DNA of 33,344 nucleotides, taken from NCBI GenBank assembly GCA_031292735.1, contig JARLGP010000092.1:1-33344 (forward strand). Direction: 5' to 3'. This DNA is from Holophaga sp. (GTDB lineage Bacteria > Acidobacteriota > Holophagae > Holophagales > Holophagaceae). A program made the translations under genes and the position numbers. The notes under the pieces were generated by a model. That model was not told where the DNA came from and did no database searches. It saw only the letters and a list, made by a program, of their open reading frames with translations. How positions within the stretch are numbered: the stretch's first letter is position 1; the number at the start of each line of letters is the position of its first letter. Below, one piece after another: positions 7,338-14,951 of this stretch.

Positions 7338-8099
7338 GTGTTCACAGCATTCCTGGCCTTGTCCCTGGTGGTGGCCCTGCTGCTCGGATTCCTGCGTCCA
7401 CGAACCGGCTCGTGCCTGCTGGCTGTCGTCCTCGCGCTCTTCCTGCTGGGTGCCGACGGTGTGCTCCCGACCTGGCTGATCACGCCCCTGGTGAATTCCT
7501 GCACCCGGCTCCAGTCCCCCCAATGGGGGCGGAACAACGCCATCGTGCTGCTTGGCGCCGGCCTCGTCCGGCAACCGGGCGGGGCCGATCCGCAACCCAC
7601 CATCCTGGCCTACCCCCGGATCCTCGAGGCGGTCCGCCTCTACCAGGATTGCCTGGCCAGCGGGCAGCCTTGCACCCTGATCATCAGCGGTGGCGATCCC
7701 CAGGGGCTGGGCGTTTCCGAAGCCGCCGTCTACGGCAAGGCGGCGACCGGGATCGGCGTCCGGAAGGCCGATATCATCCTGGAAGCGCGGAGCCTCAACA
7801 CCTTCCAGAACGCTGAATTCACCAGCGCCATCACCCGCTCCCGGGCTTTCGACCGCACCATCCTGGTGACCTCGTCCCTCCACATGGAACGGTCCCTGTT
7901 GTATTTCACCCATCATGGCATCCGCTGCGAGGGGTCGGCTTCGGACTCCCTGCTGCCCTTCCGCTCCTGGATTCCCCTGGGGCTGAACCTGGCCTTGACC
8001 GACTTCGCGCTCCACGAACATCTCGGCATCATCCGCTTCCGGATGCGCTCCTGGCTGGGTTGGCCGGCCCAGGTTGCGGACCGGGGCGGCGCCGCGTAG
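7338..8099 (+). CDS. YdcF-like (DUF218) membrane-anchored protein
   Basis: A 253-residue protein. Two hydrophobic segments at residues 1-18 and about 25-48 are followed by a DUF218/YdcF domain: NAIVLLGAGLVRQPGG is the first strand and loop, then ILEAVRLYQDCLASGQ, LIISGGDPQG, LEARSLNTFQNAEFT and ILVTSSLHMERSLLYF. This is the order seen in ElyC/SanA/YdcF proteins, some of which act in envelope polysaccharide metabolism or barrier function. The domain has a Rossmann-like fold and may bind a nucleotide or polyprenyl ligand. GTG 7338 is preceded by GGGAGG. Its specific role here is not known. Confidence 0.85.
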   Translation: MFTAFLALSLVVALLLGFLRPRTGSCLLAVVLALFLLGADGVLPTWLITPLVNSCTRLQSPQWGRNNAIVLLGAGLVRQPGGADPQPTILAYPRILEAVRLYQDCLASGQPCTLIISGGDPQGLGVSEAAVYGKAATGIGVRKADIILEARSLNTFQNAEFTSAITRSRAFDRTILVTSSLHMERSLLYFTHHGIRCEGSASDSLLPFRSWIPLGLNLALTDFALHEHLGIIRFRMRSWLGWPAQVADRGGAA

Positions 8100-8249
8100 G
8101 CGCCAGGGTTTCCGCCGGTGACCTGCCCATGGATGGAATCTGACGCCAGGAATTCACGCGGGATTCATGGGCTCGGCACGGCACAGCCGATGGGAAGCCT
8201 TATCTTCTCAGGGGCCGAGGCACCATCCGGCCCTCGAAGAGGAGGTATC

Positions 8250-8900
8250 TTGCCATCGGCCGAAACCATCCAGAGCCCGGCGGAGGAAATCGCCAACAGC
8301 ATCACCCACGGCGTTGGGGCAGCCCTGGCCGTGGTGGCCCTGGCCCTCCTGCTGGCCTCCGCCGCCCGCCAGGGCACGGCCAGGCACCTGGCGGGCGCCG
8401 CCAGCTTCGGGGCCACCCTGGTGATCCTCTATTCCACCTCGACCCTGTATCACGCCATCGCCGCCCCCAGGGCCAAACGGCTCTTCGACATCCTGGACCA
8501 CTCGGCCATCTACCTGCTCATCGCGGGCACCTACACTCCCCTCTGCCTGATCACCCTCCGGGGGGCCTGGGGTTGGAGCCTGTTCTGGATCATCTGGGGA
8601 TTGGCCGCGGCCGGCATCACCTTGCAGTGCCTGTTCACCCTCTCCAACCGTCTTCTTTCCACCGCAGCCTATGTGGGCATGGGGTTGCTGGCGCTGGTGG
8701 CGATCCGCCCCCTTTGCCACAACCTCGCGGCCGGGGGCCTGCTCTGGCTCGCGGGCGGCGTCCTCTGCTACTGCCTTGGCACCGCGTTCTACCTGAACCA
8801 TGGGATTCGATTCGCCCATGCGGTCTGGCACCTGTTCGTCCTGGGAGGCAGCGCCTGCCACGTCATGGCCGTGCTGGGCTCGGTGATCACCGGGCGGTAG
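8250..8900 (+). CDS. hemolysin III / PAQR family membrane protein
   Basis: A 216-residue integral membrane protein with seven predicted helices, the standard length for the bacterial hemolysin III (YqfA) group of the PAQR family. Diagnostic motifs are NSITHGVGAAL at the start, STSTLYHAIA, DILDHSAIYLLIAGTYTPL, and the terminal HAVWHLFVLGGSACHVMA. The conserved His and Asp residues of these motifs form the metal site of PAQR proteins. TTG 8250 is chosen because AGAGGAGG lies 5-6 bases before it and it gives the family length; the frame is open to 8118, but that part has no similarity. Despite the name, most relatives are not proven haemolysins; roles in membrane lipid homeostasis are suggested. 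Confidence 0.92.
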   Translation: MPSAETIQSPAEEIANSITHGVGAALAVVALALLLASAARQGTARHLAGAASFGATLVILYSTSTLYHAIAAPRAKRLFDILDHSAIYLLIAGTYTPLCLITLRGAWGWSLFWIIWGLAAAGITLQCLFTLSNRLLSTAAYVGMGLLALVAIRPLCHNLAAGGLLWLAGGVLCYCLGTAFYLNHGIRFAHAVWHLFVLGGSACHVMAVLGSVITGR

Positions 8901-8959
8901 CGCCAAGGCCGACCCGCCAGGCCCCTTCGGCCGGCAGAAGGTCGGATCGGTTCCACCGA

Positions 8960-9856
8960 CTACGGAACGAGTGGCCCCTTCGCCTGCTTCCCGTCCCGTT
9001 TCGGCGACATCCCGAACATGCGCGCGTATTCGCGGCTGAACTGGGAAGGGCTTTCATAGCCCACCCGGTACGCTGCCGCCTCGACGGTGACCGCCTCCGA
9101 AACCATCATCCGGCGCGCCTCGATCAAGCGGAGCTGCTTCTGGTACTGGAGCGGCGTCATGGATGTCAGCCGCTTGAAGTGACGATGAAAGGCGGACGGG
9201 CTCATCTTGGCGATGGAGGCCAGGGCGTCGATCCGGACCGGCTGGGCGAAGCGGTCCCGCAAGGCATGGATGGCGTGGATCACCCCCGGCTCGTGGTTGC
9301 TCCCCAGCGCCACCTTGGCCACCTCCCCGCCGTGGGGGCCGGTCAGCAGCCAATAGCAGATCTCCCGCATGATCGCGGGATAGAGCACCGGGATCGCCTG
9401 GGGCGTGGCCAGCAGCCGCACCGCGCGCAGCGTGCAGTCGGTCATGGGGCCGGCGAAGTCCGTGACGAACACGCTCCCCTCCAGGTCGCCGGCATGGGCC
9501 CTGGGCGGCGGCTCCAGGCCGTCGAACACCTCGCGCATGACGGCAAGGTCGAACTCGATGATGATCCCCAGGTAGGGTTCCCTCGGGCTGGCCTCTGCCA
9601 CGGTGCCGAAGGCAGGCATCTCGACGCTCACCACCAGCGCCTGCCCGGCCCGGTAGTCCATGCGCTTCTCCCCGAACAATGCCCACTTGGCGCCCTGGAG
9701 GACGATGCAAAGCGCGGGCTTGAAGATCAGGTGATGGGGCCGTTTCTCGTGGTTGGACCGCAGGATGGTGAGCCCCGGGATGGCTGTGGCGAAGGGACTC
9801 TCGCCCGCCTGCCCATCCGTGAAGCGTCTTACCTCATCGATCAATTGATCCAGCAT
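8960..9856 (-). CDS. AraC-family transcriptional regulator, divergent to SDR gene
   Basis: A 298-residue regulator. Residues about 20-170 form the AraC_N cupin-type sensor domain (KPALCIVLQGAKWALFGEKR and YRAGQALVVSVEMP). Residues about 190-290 form the double HTH DNA-binding domain, with IAKMSPSAFHRHFKRLTSMTP in the first half and VGYESPSQFSREYARMFGMSP in the second. The layout matches the YqhC/RclR-like group, which often controls an adjacent oxidoreductase gene and may respond to aldehydes or reactive chlorine. Consistent with this, an SDR gene starts 143 bp away on the opposite strand. The inducer is unknown. Confidence 0.93.
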   Translation of the reverse strand: MLDQLIDEVRRFTDGQAGESPFATAIPGLTILRSNHEKRPHHLIFKPALCIVLQGAKWALFGEKRMDYRAGQALVVSVEMPAFGTVAEASPREPYLGIIIEFDLAVMREVFDGLEPPPRAHAGDLEGSVFVTDFAGPMTDCTLRAVRLLATPQAIPVLYPAIMREICYWLLTGPHGGEVAKVALGSNHEPGVIHAIHALRDRFAQPVRIDALASIAKMSPSAFHRHFKRLTSMTPLQYQKQLRLIEARRMMVSEAVTVEAAAYRVGYESPSQFSREYARMFGMSPKRDGKQAKGPLVP

Positions 9857-9999
9857 GGTGGCCCCGGCCTCCTTACCAAGATCTCCGGATGGGGCGGGCC
9901 GTCAAGCAGGAATAGGCAAGAAATGGGGGGATTCCGGCATTCACCGGCCCGATCGCCGGACCTATCCTCAGCCCAGGCAATCCTCCTCGGGAGCGGGCA

Positions 10000-10779
10000 A
10001 TGACACCAGAAAGCAATCCCATTTCAGGCAGCAAGATCGCCATCGTCACCGGCGGCAGCCGCGGCCTGGGCCGGAACACCGTGCTCAGCCTGGCCAGGCG
10101 GGGCGTCAACTCGATCTTCACCTTCCATGCCCATCGCGCGGAAGCCGACCAGGTGGTGGCCGCCGTCGCCGCGGCGGGCGCCAGGGCCGTGGCCCTGCAC
10201 CTGGACATGGGCGATATCCAGGCGTTCGACGCCTTCGTGGGGGAGCTGCGGTCGGCCCTGGCGAGCCTGGGCGCGCAGCGGTTCGACTACCTGGTGAACA
10301 ATGCCGGAACCTCGCACCACAAGGCCTTCGAGCTGACCACCGAGGAGGACCTGGACGGCCTCTACCAGGTCCACTTCAAGGGCGTGTTCTTCCTCACCCA
10401 GAAGCTCCTGCCGCTCATGAACGACGGAGGGCGGATCACCAACATCTCGTCGGGCCTCACCCGCGTGGCGATGCCGGGGAGCGGCGCCTACGCGTCCATG
10501 AAGGGCGCCATCGAGGTACTCACCCGCTACCTGGCCAAGGAGCTGGGCCCGCGCGGCATCGCGGCGAACACCGTGGCCCCCGGCGCCATCGCCACCGACT
10601 TCAGCGGCGGCATGGTCCGGGACAACCCCGAGATCAACAAGTGGGTGGCGGAGGTGACGGCGCTGGGCCGCGCCGGCCTGCCCGACGACATCGGCCCGAT
10701 GATCGCGGCGCTGCTTTCGGATGAGAACCGCTGGGTCAACGCCCAGCGCATCGAGGTCTCGGGCGGCATGGCCCTCTGA
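10000..10779 (+). CDS. short-chain dehydrogenase/reductase (SDR)
   Basis: A 259-residue classical SDR. The cofactor motif is TGGSRGLG (residues 17-24), NNAG lies at 100-103, the catalytic Ser is in ITNISSG (about 150-151), and Y164/K168 form the YxxxK pair in SGAYASMKG. VAPGAIATDF follows as in the FabG-like group. It reduces or oxidises a carbonyl/alcohol substrate with NAD(P)(H). The start ATG 10000 has GGGAGCGGG upstream. It is divergent from an AraC regulator, so it is probably that regulator's target; the substrate is unknown. Confidence 0.93.
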   Translation: MTPESNPISGSKIAIVTGGSRGLGRNTVLSLARRGVNSIFTFHAHRAEADQVVAAVAAAGARAVALHLDMGDIQAFDAFVGELRSALASLGAQRFDYLVNNAGTSHHKAFELTTEEDLDGLYQVHFKGVFFLTQKLLPLMNDGGRITNISSGLTRVAMPGSGAYASMKGAIEVLTRYLAKELGPRGIAANTVAPGAIATDFSGGMVRDNPEINKWVAEVTALGRAGLPDDIGPMIAALLSDENRWVNAQRIEVSGGMAL

Positions 10780-10781
10780 AA

Positions 10782-10955
10782 CTAGGGTTCGGGGGGCGTG
10801 ACGGACGGCAATCCTGGCTCCTGCGCCGGGTTGTCCGGATCGGGTTCCGGGGTGTTCAGCGGCTCGAACACGGTGGAGTAGTTGTCTTCGGCGTAGGCCA
10901 TGAAGGCTTCCAACTCGTCCTTGGGGACATGCCTGGTGAGGGGTGGGAGCTGCAT
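10782..10955 (-). CDS. 57-residue hypothetical protein with acidic Pro-rich tail
   Basis: A short gene, convergent with the SDR gene and 2 bp from its stop. The chosen start ATG 10955 has a GGAG 9 bases upstream; the frame extends to 11048 but would then reach the GNAT start. The protein begins MQLPPLTRHVPKDELEAFMAYAEDNYST, which looks like a short amphipathic helix, and ends in a disordered stretch rich in Pro, Glu and Asp. There is no signal peptide or membrane segment. I do not recognise a family. It is divergent from the acetyltransferase gene. Confidence 0.5.
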   Translation of the reverse strand: MQLPPLTRHVPKDELEAFMAYAEDNYSTVFEPLNTPEPDPDNPAQEPGLPSVTPPEP

Positions 10956-11046
10956 GTTGATAATCTCCAACCCAAAGCTAGGCCGTTTCCCGGGGAATGC
11001 TCGCCCGATGTTGAATCCGAAGTTCATAATCAGGTGGGAGGATTCC

Positions 11047-11613
11047 ATGAATTCTCAGGTCCGATCCGCTGGGCCCGGCGATGCGGGCGCCATCGCGGAG
11101 CTTCATGCGGCAAGCTGGCGCAGCAGCTACCGCGGCGCTTTCGCCGACGCCTTCCTGGACGGGGAGCTGGGGCCGGAACGCCGGCGGCACTGGTTCGAGC
11201 GCCTGGAGACCGGCCCCCACCCGGACCAGGGGGTGCTGGTGGCCATGGAGGACGGGGCCTGCGTGGGCTTCATCTGCATCTACCTGGCGGCCGAGCCGGA
11301 CTGGGGCCCGCTGCTGGACAACCTGCATGTGCGGCCGGACCGCAAGGGCCGGGGCATCGGCCGCCGGCTCCTCCAGGAGGGGATCGCCTGGATCCGGGCG
11401 CGCGGCGCCTTCGACCGCTGGCATCTCGGGGTGGTGGAGGCCAATGCGCCCGCCCGGAGGGTCTACGAGCACCTCGGCTGGACCCCGGGCGAGCGCGCGG
11501 TCCACCTCGCCCCGGACGGCACCGGGTATGCGGTGCTGCGCTACGCCCAGCGGCTGCCTCCCGCGGAGGCCCGGACCGACTCGGCGCCTCCGGAGGGCCC
11601 GCGTCCTGTATAA
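11047..11613 (+). CDS. GNAT-family N-acetyltransferase
   Basis: A 188-residue GNAT enzyme. The N-terminal helix contains AIAELHAASWRSSYRG, the strand segment has LLDNLHVRPDRKGRGIGRRLL (the acetyl-CoA pyrophosphate-binding R/Q-x-x-G-x-G/A loop), and the last motif is GVVEANAPARRVYEHLGW. It acetylates an amino group of an unidentified substrate. ATG 11047 is preceded by GGGAGGA. The C-terminus runs about 20 Pro/Arg-rich residues beyond the fold. The stop codon TAA overlaps a TATAAT hexamer that probably serves the next gene. Confidence 0.92.
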   Translation: MNSQVRSAGPGDAGAIAELHAASWRSSYRGAFADAFLDGELGPERRRHWFERLETGPHPDQGVLVAMEDGACVGFICIYLAAEPDWGPLLDNLHVRPDRKGRGIGRRLLQEGIAWIRARGAFDRWHLGVVEANAPARRVYEHLGWTPGERAVHLAPDGTGYAVLRYAQRLPPAEARTDSAPPEGPRPV

Positions 11614-11614
11614 T
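11609..11614 (+). promoter_or_regulatory. putative -10 box of the HD hydrolase transcript
   Basis: A perfect TATAAT, preceded directly by TG, overlaps the acetyltransferase stop codon. No good -35 hexamer is seen at 16-18 bases upstream. A start about 7 bases downstream would place the RNA 5' end at the first leader hairpin (11622). This is a consensus match only. Confidence 0.45.
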
Positions 11615-11621
11615 GAACCAT

Positions 11622-11765
11622 GGCTCCCAGGAGCCGGCAAGGATTCCACCGACCTGTGGTTCCGGATCCCAAGCCCTTCCCCGAGGGCGAAACCACGATG
11701 AAGGCTCCGGCGGCTCTCCAGGGGCGTGTCCCCTGCCTCGCCTAGGATTCCAGCCATCGTGGCTG
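11622..11765 (+). ncRNA. structured 5' leader RNA candidate with alternative pairings
   Basis: The 173 bp between the acetyltransferase and the HD gene carry several perfect pairings: GGCTCC-CA-GGAGCC (11622-11635); helix A, GTGGTT (11656-11661) with AACCAC (11691-11696), enclosing helix B, GCCCTT-CCCC-GAGGGC (11673-11688, last pair T-G); and CAGGGG-CGTGT-CCCCTG (11719-11735). CCACGATG (11693-11700) also pairs perfectly with CATCGTGG (11755-11762), which excludes helix A. The latter strand can instead form CAGCCA-TCG-TGGCTG (11751-11765), just before the SD AGAGGAGG. This either/or layout is what riboswitches and attenuators use. It matches no riboswitch class I know; function is inference. 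Confidence 0.4.
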
Positions 11766-11786
11766 ACGAAAAGAGGAGGAGTTCGC

Positions 11787-12326
11787 ATGAGTTCGGCCGT
11801 AAAAATCGACCTTATCAAGGAAGCGAAGGCGTTTGCCGCGCACTGTCACCGGAACCAGAGATGGCCGTATACCGGAGAATCCTACCTGGTCCATCTGGAA
11901 GCGGTGGCCAAGCGAGTCATGTCGGTTCCCAAGGCCACCCCGGAAATGGTCGCGGCCGCCTGGCTGCATGACGTCGTCAACGACCAGGAGGTCCACCTGG
12001 GGGAGATCCGGGAAGCCTTCGGCGACCAGGTGGCCGACCTGGTGGAAGAGCTGACCGATCCGGCCAAGCTGGAGGACGGAGACCGGGACCGGCATGCGGA
12101 GATCAACCGGATGCACCTGGCCATGGCCTCCCAGGGGGCGCAGACCATCAAGCTGGCGGACCTGGCCGACAACGCCCAGAGCATGGTGGAACACAACCAG
12201 AAGGATTCGAAGGTCTACATGAACGAGTCGCTTCAGCTGCTGCTGGCGATCAAGGGCGACCCCGAGCTGTGGCAGGATGCCTGGACCCAGGTGGGCCATT
12301 ATTTCTTCAAACACTACAAGGGTTAG
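11787..12326 (+). CDS. HD-domain phosphohydrolase, MESH1/SpoT-hydrolase-like
   Basis: A 179-residue single-domain HD protein. The metal-binding set H36 (YLVHLEAV), H61-D62 (WLHDVVND) and D125 (KLADLADN) has the spacing of the Mn-dependent (p)ppGpp hydrolase domain of SpoT and of the stand-alone MESH1 group. The protein has the length of a stand-alone hydrolase, with no synthetase, TGS or ACT domain. It could therefore lower (p)ppGpp or hydrolyse another 3'-phosphorylated nucleotide; this is inferred from motif order. ATG 11787 has AGAGGAGG 6 bases upstream. The gene sits behind a long structured leader and ends with a 4-bp tail-to-tail overlap with the glycosyltransferase gene. Confidence 0.85.
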   Translation: MSSAVKIDLIKEAKAFAAHCHRNQRWPYTGESYLVHLEAVAKRVMSVPKATPEMVAAAWLHDVVNDQEVHLGEIREAFGDQVADLVEELTDPAKLEDGDRDRHAEINRMHLAMASQGAQTIKLADLADNAQSMVEHNQKDSKVYMNESLQLLLAIKGDPELWQDAWTQVGHYFFKHYKG

Positions 12327-14041
12327 TCTTCCCCGTCGGACAGCAGGTCCAGGGCGCTCCGGTTCACCACCAGCACCGGAGTGCGGTCCCAGATCTTCCC
12401 GGATTGGGAGCCTTCGGTGAGAATTTCCAGCCCTCCCTCCACCTGGCCATGCAACTCCCTCCGCCAGAAATGGATGGGCTCGATGAGCAGGGACTGCGGC
12501 CGGCTTTCGGCCAGGACGGCCCGCACCGCCGCCGCGCTTTCCACCGGCGGGAGCCGATGCCCCAGGATCAGGTTGACGAAGCCCACCTGGCCTTCGCCCA
12601 GACGGCCCTGGTGCACCCCGGCGCCCAGGTCTTCCAGCCGCCGGGCGATCCGGTAGGGCTCCAGGATGGGACTCCACTCCCGGTCCAGGTACGGCACCGC
12701 CAGCACCGTGAAGGCCAGCACCGCCACCAGCCACTGGGCCAGGCACCAGGCCAGGGCCCCGGCCAGATCGCGCCGGCGGGCGCGGGCCACCGCCACCGCG
12801 CCCAAGGGCAGCACCAGGAGGCTCATGGGCAGGGCCAGGAACCAGGGCATCCCCGCCCGCCCCAGGGCGAACCAGGGCAGGCCCACGCTGAGCAGGAAGG
12901 TCAGCCCAAGGGTGGCCCACAGGGCGGCCCGCGCCATCCGGCCCGGCGCGCCGCGCAGGACCCGGTCCAGCCAGAGGGCGGTGTGCAGGAAGGTGATGGG
13001 CAGCACCGGCAGGAGGTAGACCATGCGCTTGCCCGAGGAGAGGCTCAGCAGCAGCAGGACCGCCAGGAACAGCGCCGGGATGCCCCATTCCAGCACCGCC
13101 CTGCCCCGCCGGACCGGCAGCATGGCGGCGATCCATACGGCGAGCCAGGGACAGAGGTTGCCCGGGGACCGGGCCAGGTAGAAGGTGAACGGTTCCCGGT
13201 GCTCATCCAGCCGGCCGGTGCGGGAGACCAGGTCCGGGTGTTTCAGGAAACGCCCCAACGTGTTCCGCACGAACACTTCCGTAAGGAACTCGCGGCCCCC
13301 CCGCAGGGCCAGGGGCACCGCCCAGGCCAAGGCCAGGCCCAGCCCCAGCGCCATCCCCCACCCAGGCCGCAGGAACGCCGCGGCGCTGCTCCGGTCCCGC
13401 TTCAGCAGCAGCACCACGGCCACCGGCCAGAGCACCATCACCGGGCCCACCACCCCCTTGGCCAGGAAGACCAGGCCCAGGCTCGCCCAGAACCCGTCCA
13501 CCCAGCGCCGGCCGGGCGCCTCCACCAGGGCCAGGAAGGCCAGCCCCAGGGCCAGGGTCACCGTGGCCGTGAGGGTGATGTCCACCACCGCCTGGTGGCC
13601 CATCTGGAAGAACAGCACGTTGCCGGCGGTCAACAGCCCGGCCCAGACCCCGGCCCGCACCGACTGGACCCGGCAGCCCAGCCAGCCCACCCAGGCCACG
13701 GTGCCCACCGCCATCAGGGCGCTGGGCAGGCGCAACGCCCAGGGCGCGAAGCTCCCCGCGGCCTTGCAGCTGAGCACCGCCATCCAGTAAAACAGGGGCG
13801 GCTTTTCCAGGTAGGGTTGGCCGTCCAGGGTCGGCACGATCCAGTCCCCCCGGGTGGTCATCTCGTGGATGATGCCGGCTACGTATGGCTCATGGTAGTC
13901 CCAAAGGGTGTGGTTGTTGAGCCCGGTGCCGAACAGCAGCCCCGCCATCAGGATCACCAGCCCGAGCGCAAGCCAGGTAGGCCGATCCGCGAACCAGCGG
14001 GCAGGCTTGGCACCCAGGGAGAACCAGGAGGGCTGCGGCAC
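12323..14041 (-). CDS. ArnT/PMT-like membrane glycosyltransferase
   Basis: A 572-residue GT-C fold protein with about a dozen hydrophobic helices and a C-terminal soluble part. The first periplasmic loop holds LWDYHEPYVAGIIHEM, then TTRGDWIVPTLDGQPYLEKPPLFYW, which matches the ArnT/PMT group: the D-x-E-type motif and the PYLEKPPLFYW stretch. Such enzymes transfer a sugar from a polyprenyl-phosphate donor to lipid A or another envelope acceptor outside the inner membrane. No arn genes are nearby, so the sugar and acceptor are unknown. The start is GTG 14041 with GGAG 5 bases upstream. The 57 bp before it contain an AT-rich dyad, AATAAT-TTA-ATTATT (14050-14064). mtgA lies upstream on the same strand. 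Confidence 0.88.
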   Translation of the reverse strand: MPQPSWFSLGAKPARWFADRPTWLALGLVILMAGLLFGTGLNNHTLWDYHEPYVAGIIHEMTTRGDWIVPTLDGQPYLEKPPLFYWMAVLSCKAAGSFAPWALRLPSALMAVGTVAWVGWLGCRVQSVRAGVWAGLLTAGNVLFFQMGHQAVVDITLTATVTLALGLAFLALVEAPGRRWVDGFWASLGLVFLAKGVVGPVMVLWPVAVVLLLKRDRSSAAAFLRPGWGMALGLGLALAWAVPLALRGGREFLTEVFVRNTLGRFLKHPDLVSRTGRLDEHREPFTFYLARSPGNLCPWLAVWIAAMLPVRRGRAVLEWGIPALFLAVLLLLSLSSGKRMVYLLPVLPITFLHTALWLDRVLRGAPGRMARAALWATLGLTFLLSVGLPWFALGRAGMPWFLALPMSLLVLPLGAVAVARARRRDLAGALAWCLAQWLVAVLAFTVLAVPYLDREWSPILEPYRIARRLEDLGAGVHQGRLGEGQVGFVNLILGHRLPPVESAAAVRAVLAESRPQSLLIEPIHFWRRELHGQVEGGLEILTEGSQSGKIWDRTPVLVVNRSALDLLSDGED

Positions 14042-14098
14042 ACTCCAATAATAATTTAATTATTTTATCTGGCCAGGGGACAGGGCGCGCAGTCCTGG

Positions 14099-14812
14099 CT
14101 AATGGGACAGTTCCTTCACCACCTGATCCCCGCCCAGCTGGCGCATCTGCCGCAGGATCCACCCCTGGCGGCCGCGCAGGTAGGAGCTGGGGGCATCGGC
14201 GCGGAACCGGTGCGGGTTGGGCAGCACCGCGGCCAGGAGGGCCGCCTGGCCGGGATTGATGGCGCGCGCGGGGCGGCCGAAGAACTTGTGGGCGGCGGCA
14301 TCCACGCCGAACACGCCGTCGCCGAACTCCACGATGTTCAGGTAGACCTCCAGGATCCGCCGTTTGGACCACAGGGTCTCCAGCAGCAGGGTGAAGTAGA
14401 CTTCCACCCCTTTCCGCACCCAGGAACGGGATTCCCAGAGGAACAGGTTCTTGGCGGTCTGCTGGCTGACCGTGGAGGCGCCGCGCTTCTTCCGGCTGTG
14501 CTCGTTGTGGGCGATGGCCTTCTCGATGGCCTGCCAGTCGAACCCGAAGTGTTCCTCGAAGTTCTGGTCTTCGGCGGCGATCACCGCCACGCCCATGGAA
14601 GGGGCGATCTGCTCCAGGGGCACCCAGCGGTGCATGGGGCGGTACGGCTTGCCGGTCACCAGCGCCTCCACCCGGCGCTGCACCATGAGCGCCGAGCAGG
14701 GCACCGGGAGGAACCGCAGCAGCAGCACCACCCCGGCGCTGGCCACCAGGCACACCAGGACGCAGACACCCCCCGCGCGCAGCACCCGCATTCCGAACGA
14801 TCTCTTCGCCAT
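14099..14812 (-). CDS. mtgA: monofunctional biosynthetic peptidoglycan transglycosylase
   Basis: A 237-residue GT51 enzyme that polymerises lipid II into glycan strands at the outer face of the inner membrane. Residues about 9-36 are the single N-terminal membrane helix. The catalytic motif [15 protein letters not shown] carries the nucleophile E81. [16 protein letters not shown] is the second conserved motif, followed by [33 protein letters not shown] and [13 protein letters not shown]. There is no transpeptidase domain, so it is the monofunctional type. ATG 14812 is chosen because the signal anchor starts there; the longer frame runs into the murJ promoter region. It is divergent from murJ, another lipid II pathway gene. 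Confidence 0.95.
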   Translation of the reverse strand: MAKRSFGMRVLRAGGVCVLVCLVASAGVVLLLRFLPVPCSALMVQRRVEALVTGKPYRPMHRWVPLEQIAPSMGVAVIAAEDQNFEEHFGFDWQAIEKAIAHNEHSRKKRGASTVSQQTAKNLFLWESRSWVRKGVEVYFTLLLETLWSKRRILEVYLNIVEFGDGVFGVDAAAHKFFGRPARAINPGQAALLAAVLPNPHRFRADAPSSYLRGRQGWILRQMRQLGGDQVVKELSH

Positions 14813-14951
14813 GGGGACATTATCCTTGGAACCCGCGGCAGAACCAAGCCGCAGGGCACTGCTGCTAGAGTGGAAAGGGTCGTCCGCCTTCCACCCTCTC
14901 ACCGGTGTCCATGTCCCAGGAGCAGTTTCGTCCATCGCCCATGCTGGCGCC

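Noticed and set aside
11047..11613. The GNAT gene as the missing N-acyltransferase of the racemase/M20 pathway
   Set aside because: It is over 6 kb from the cassette, has its own SD and neighbours, and shows no feature linking it to amino acid succinylation.
12269..14059. 596-residue plus-strand frame antisense to the glycosyltransferase
   Set aside because: Repetitive Gln/Pro/Gly/His composition typical of an antisense frame; the membrane protein on the other strand is clearly real.
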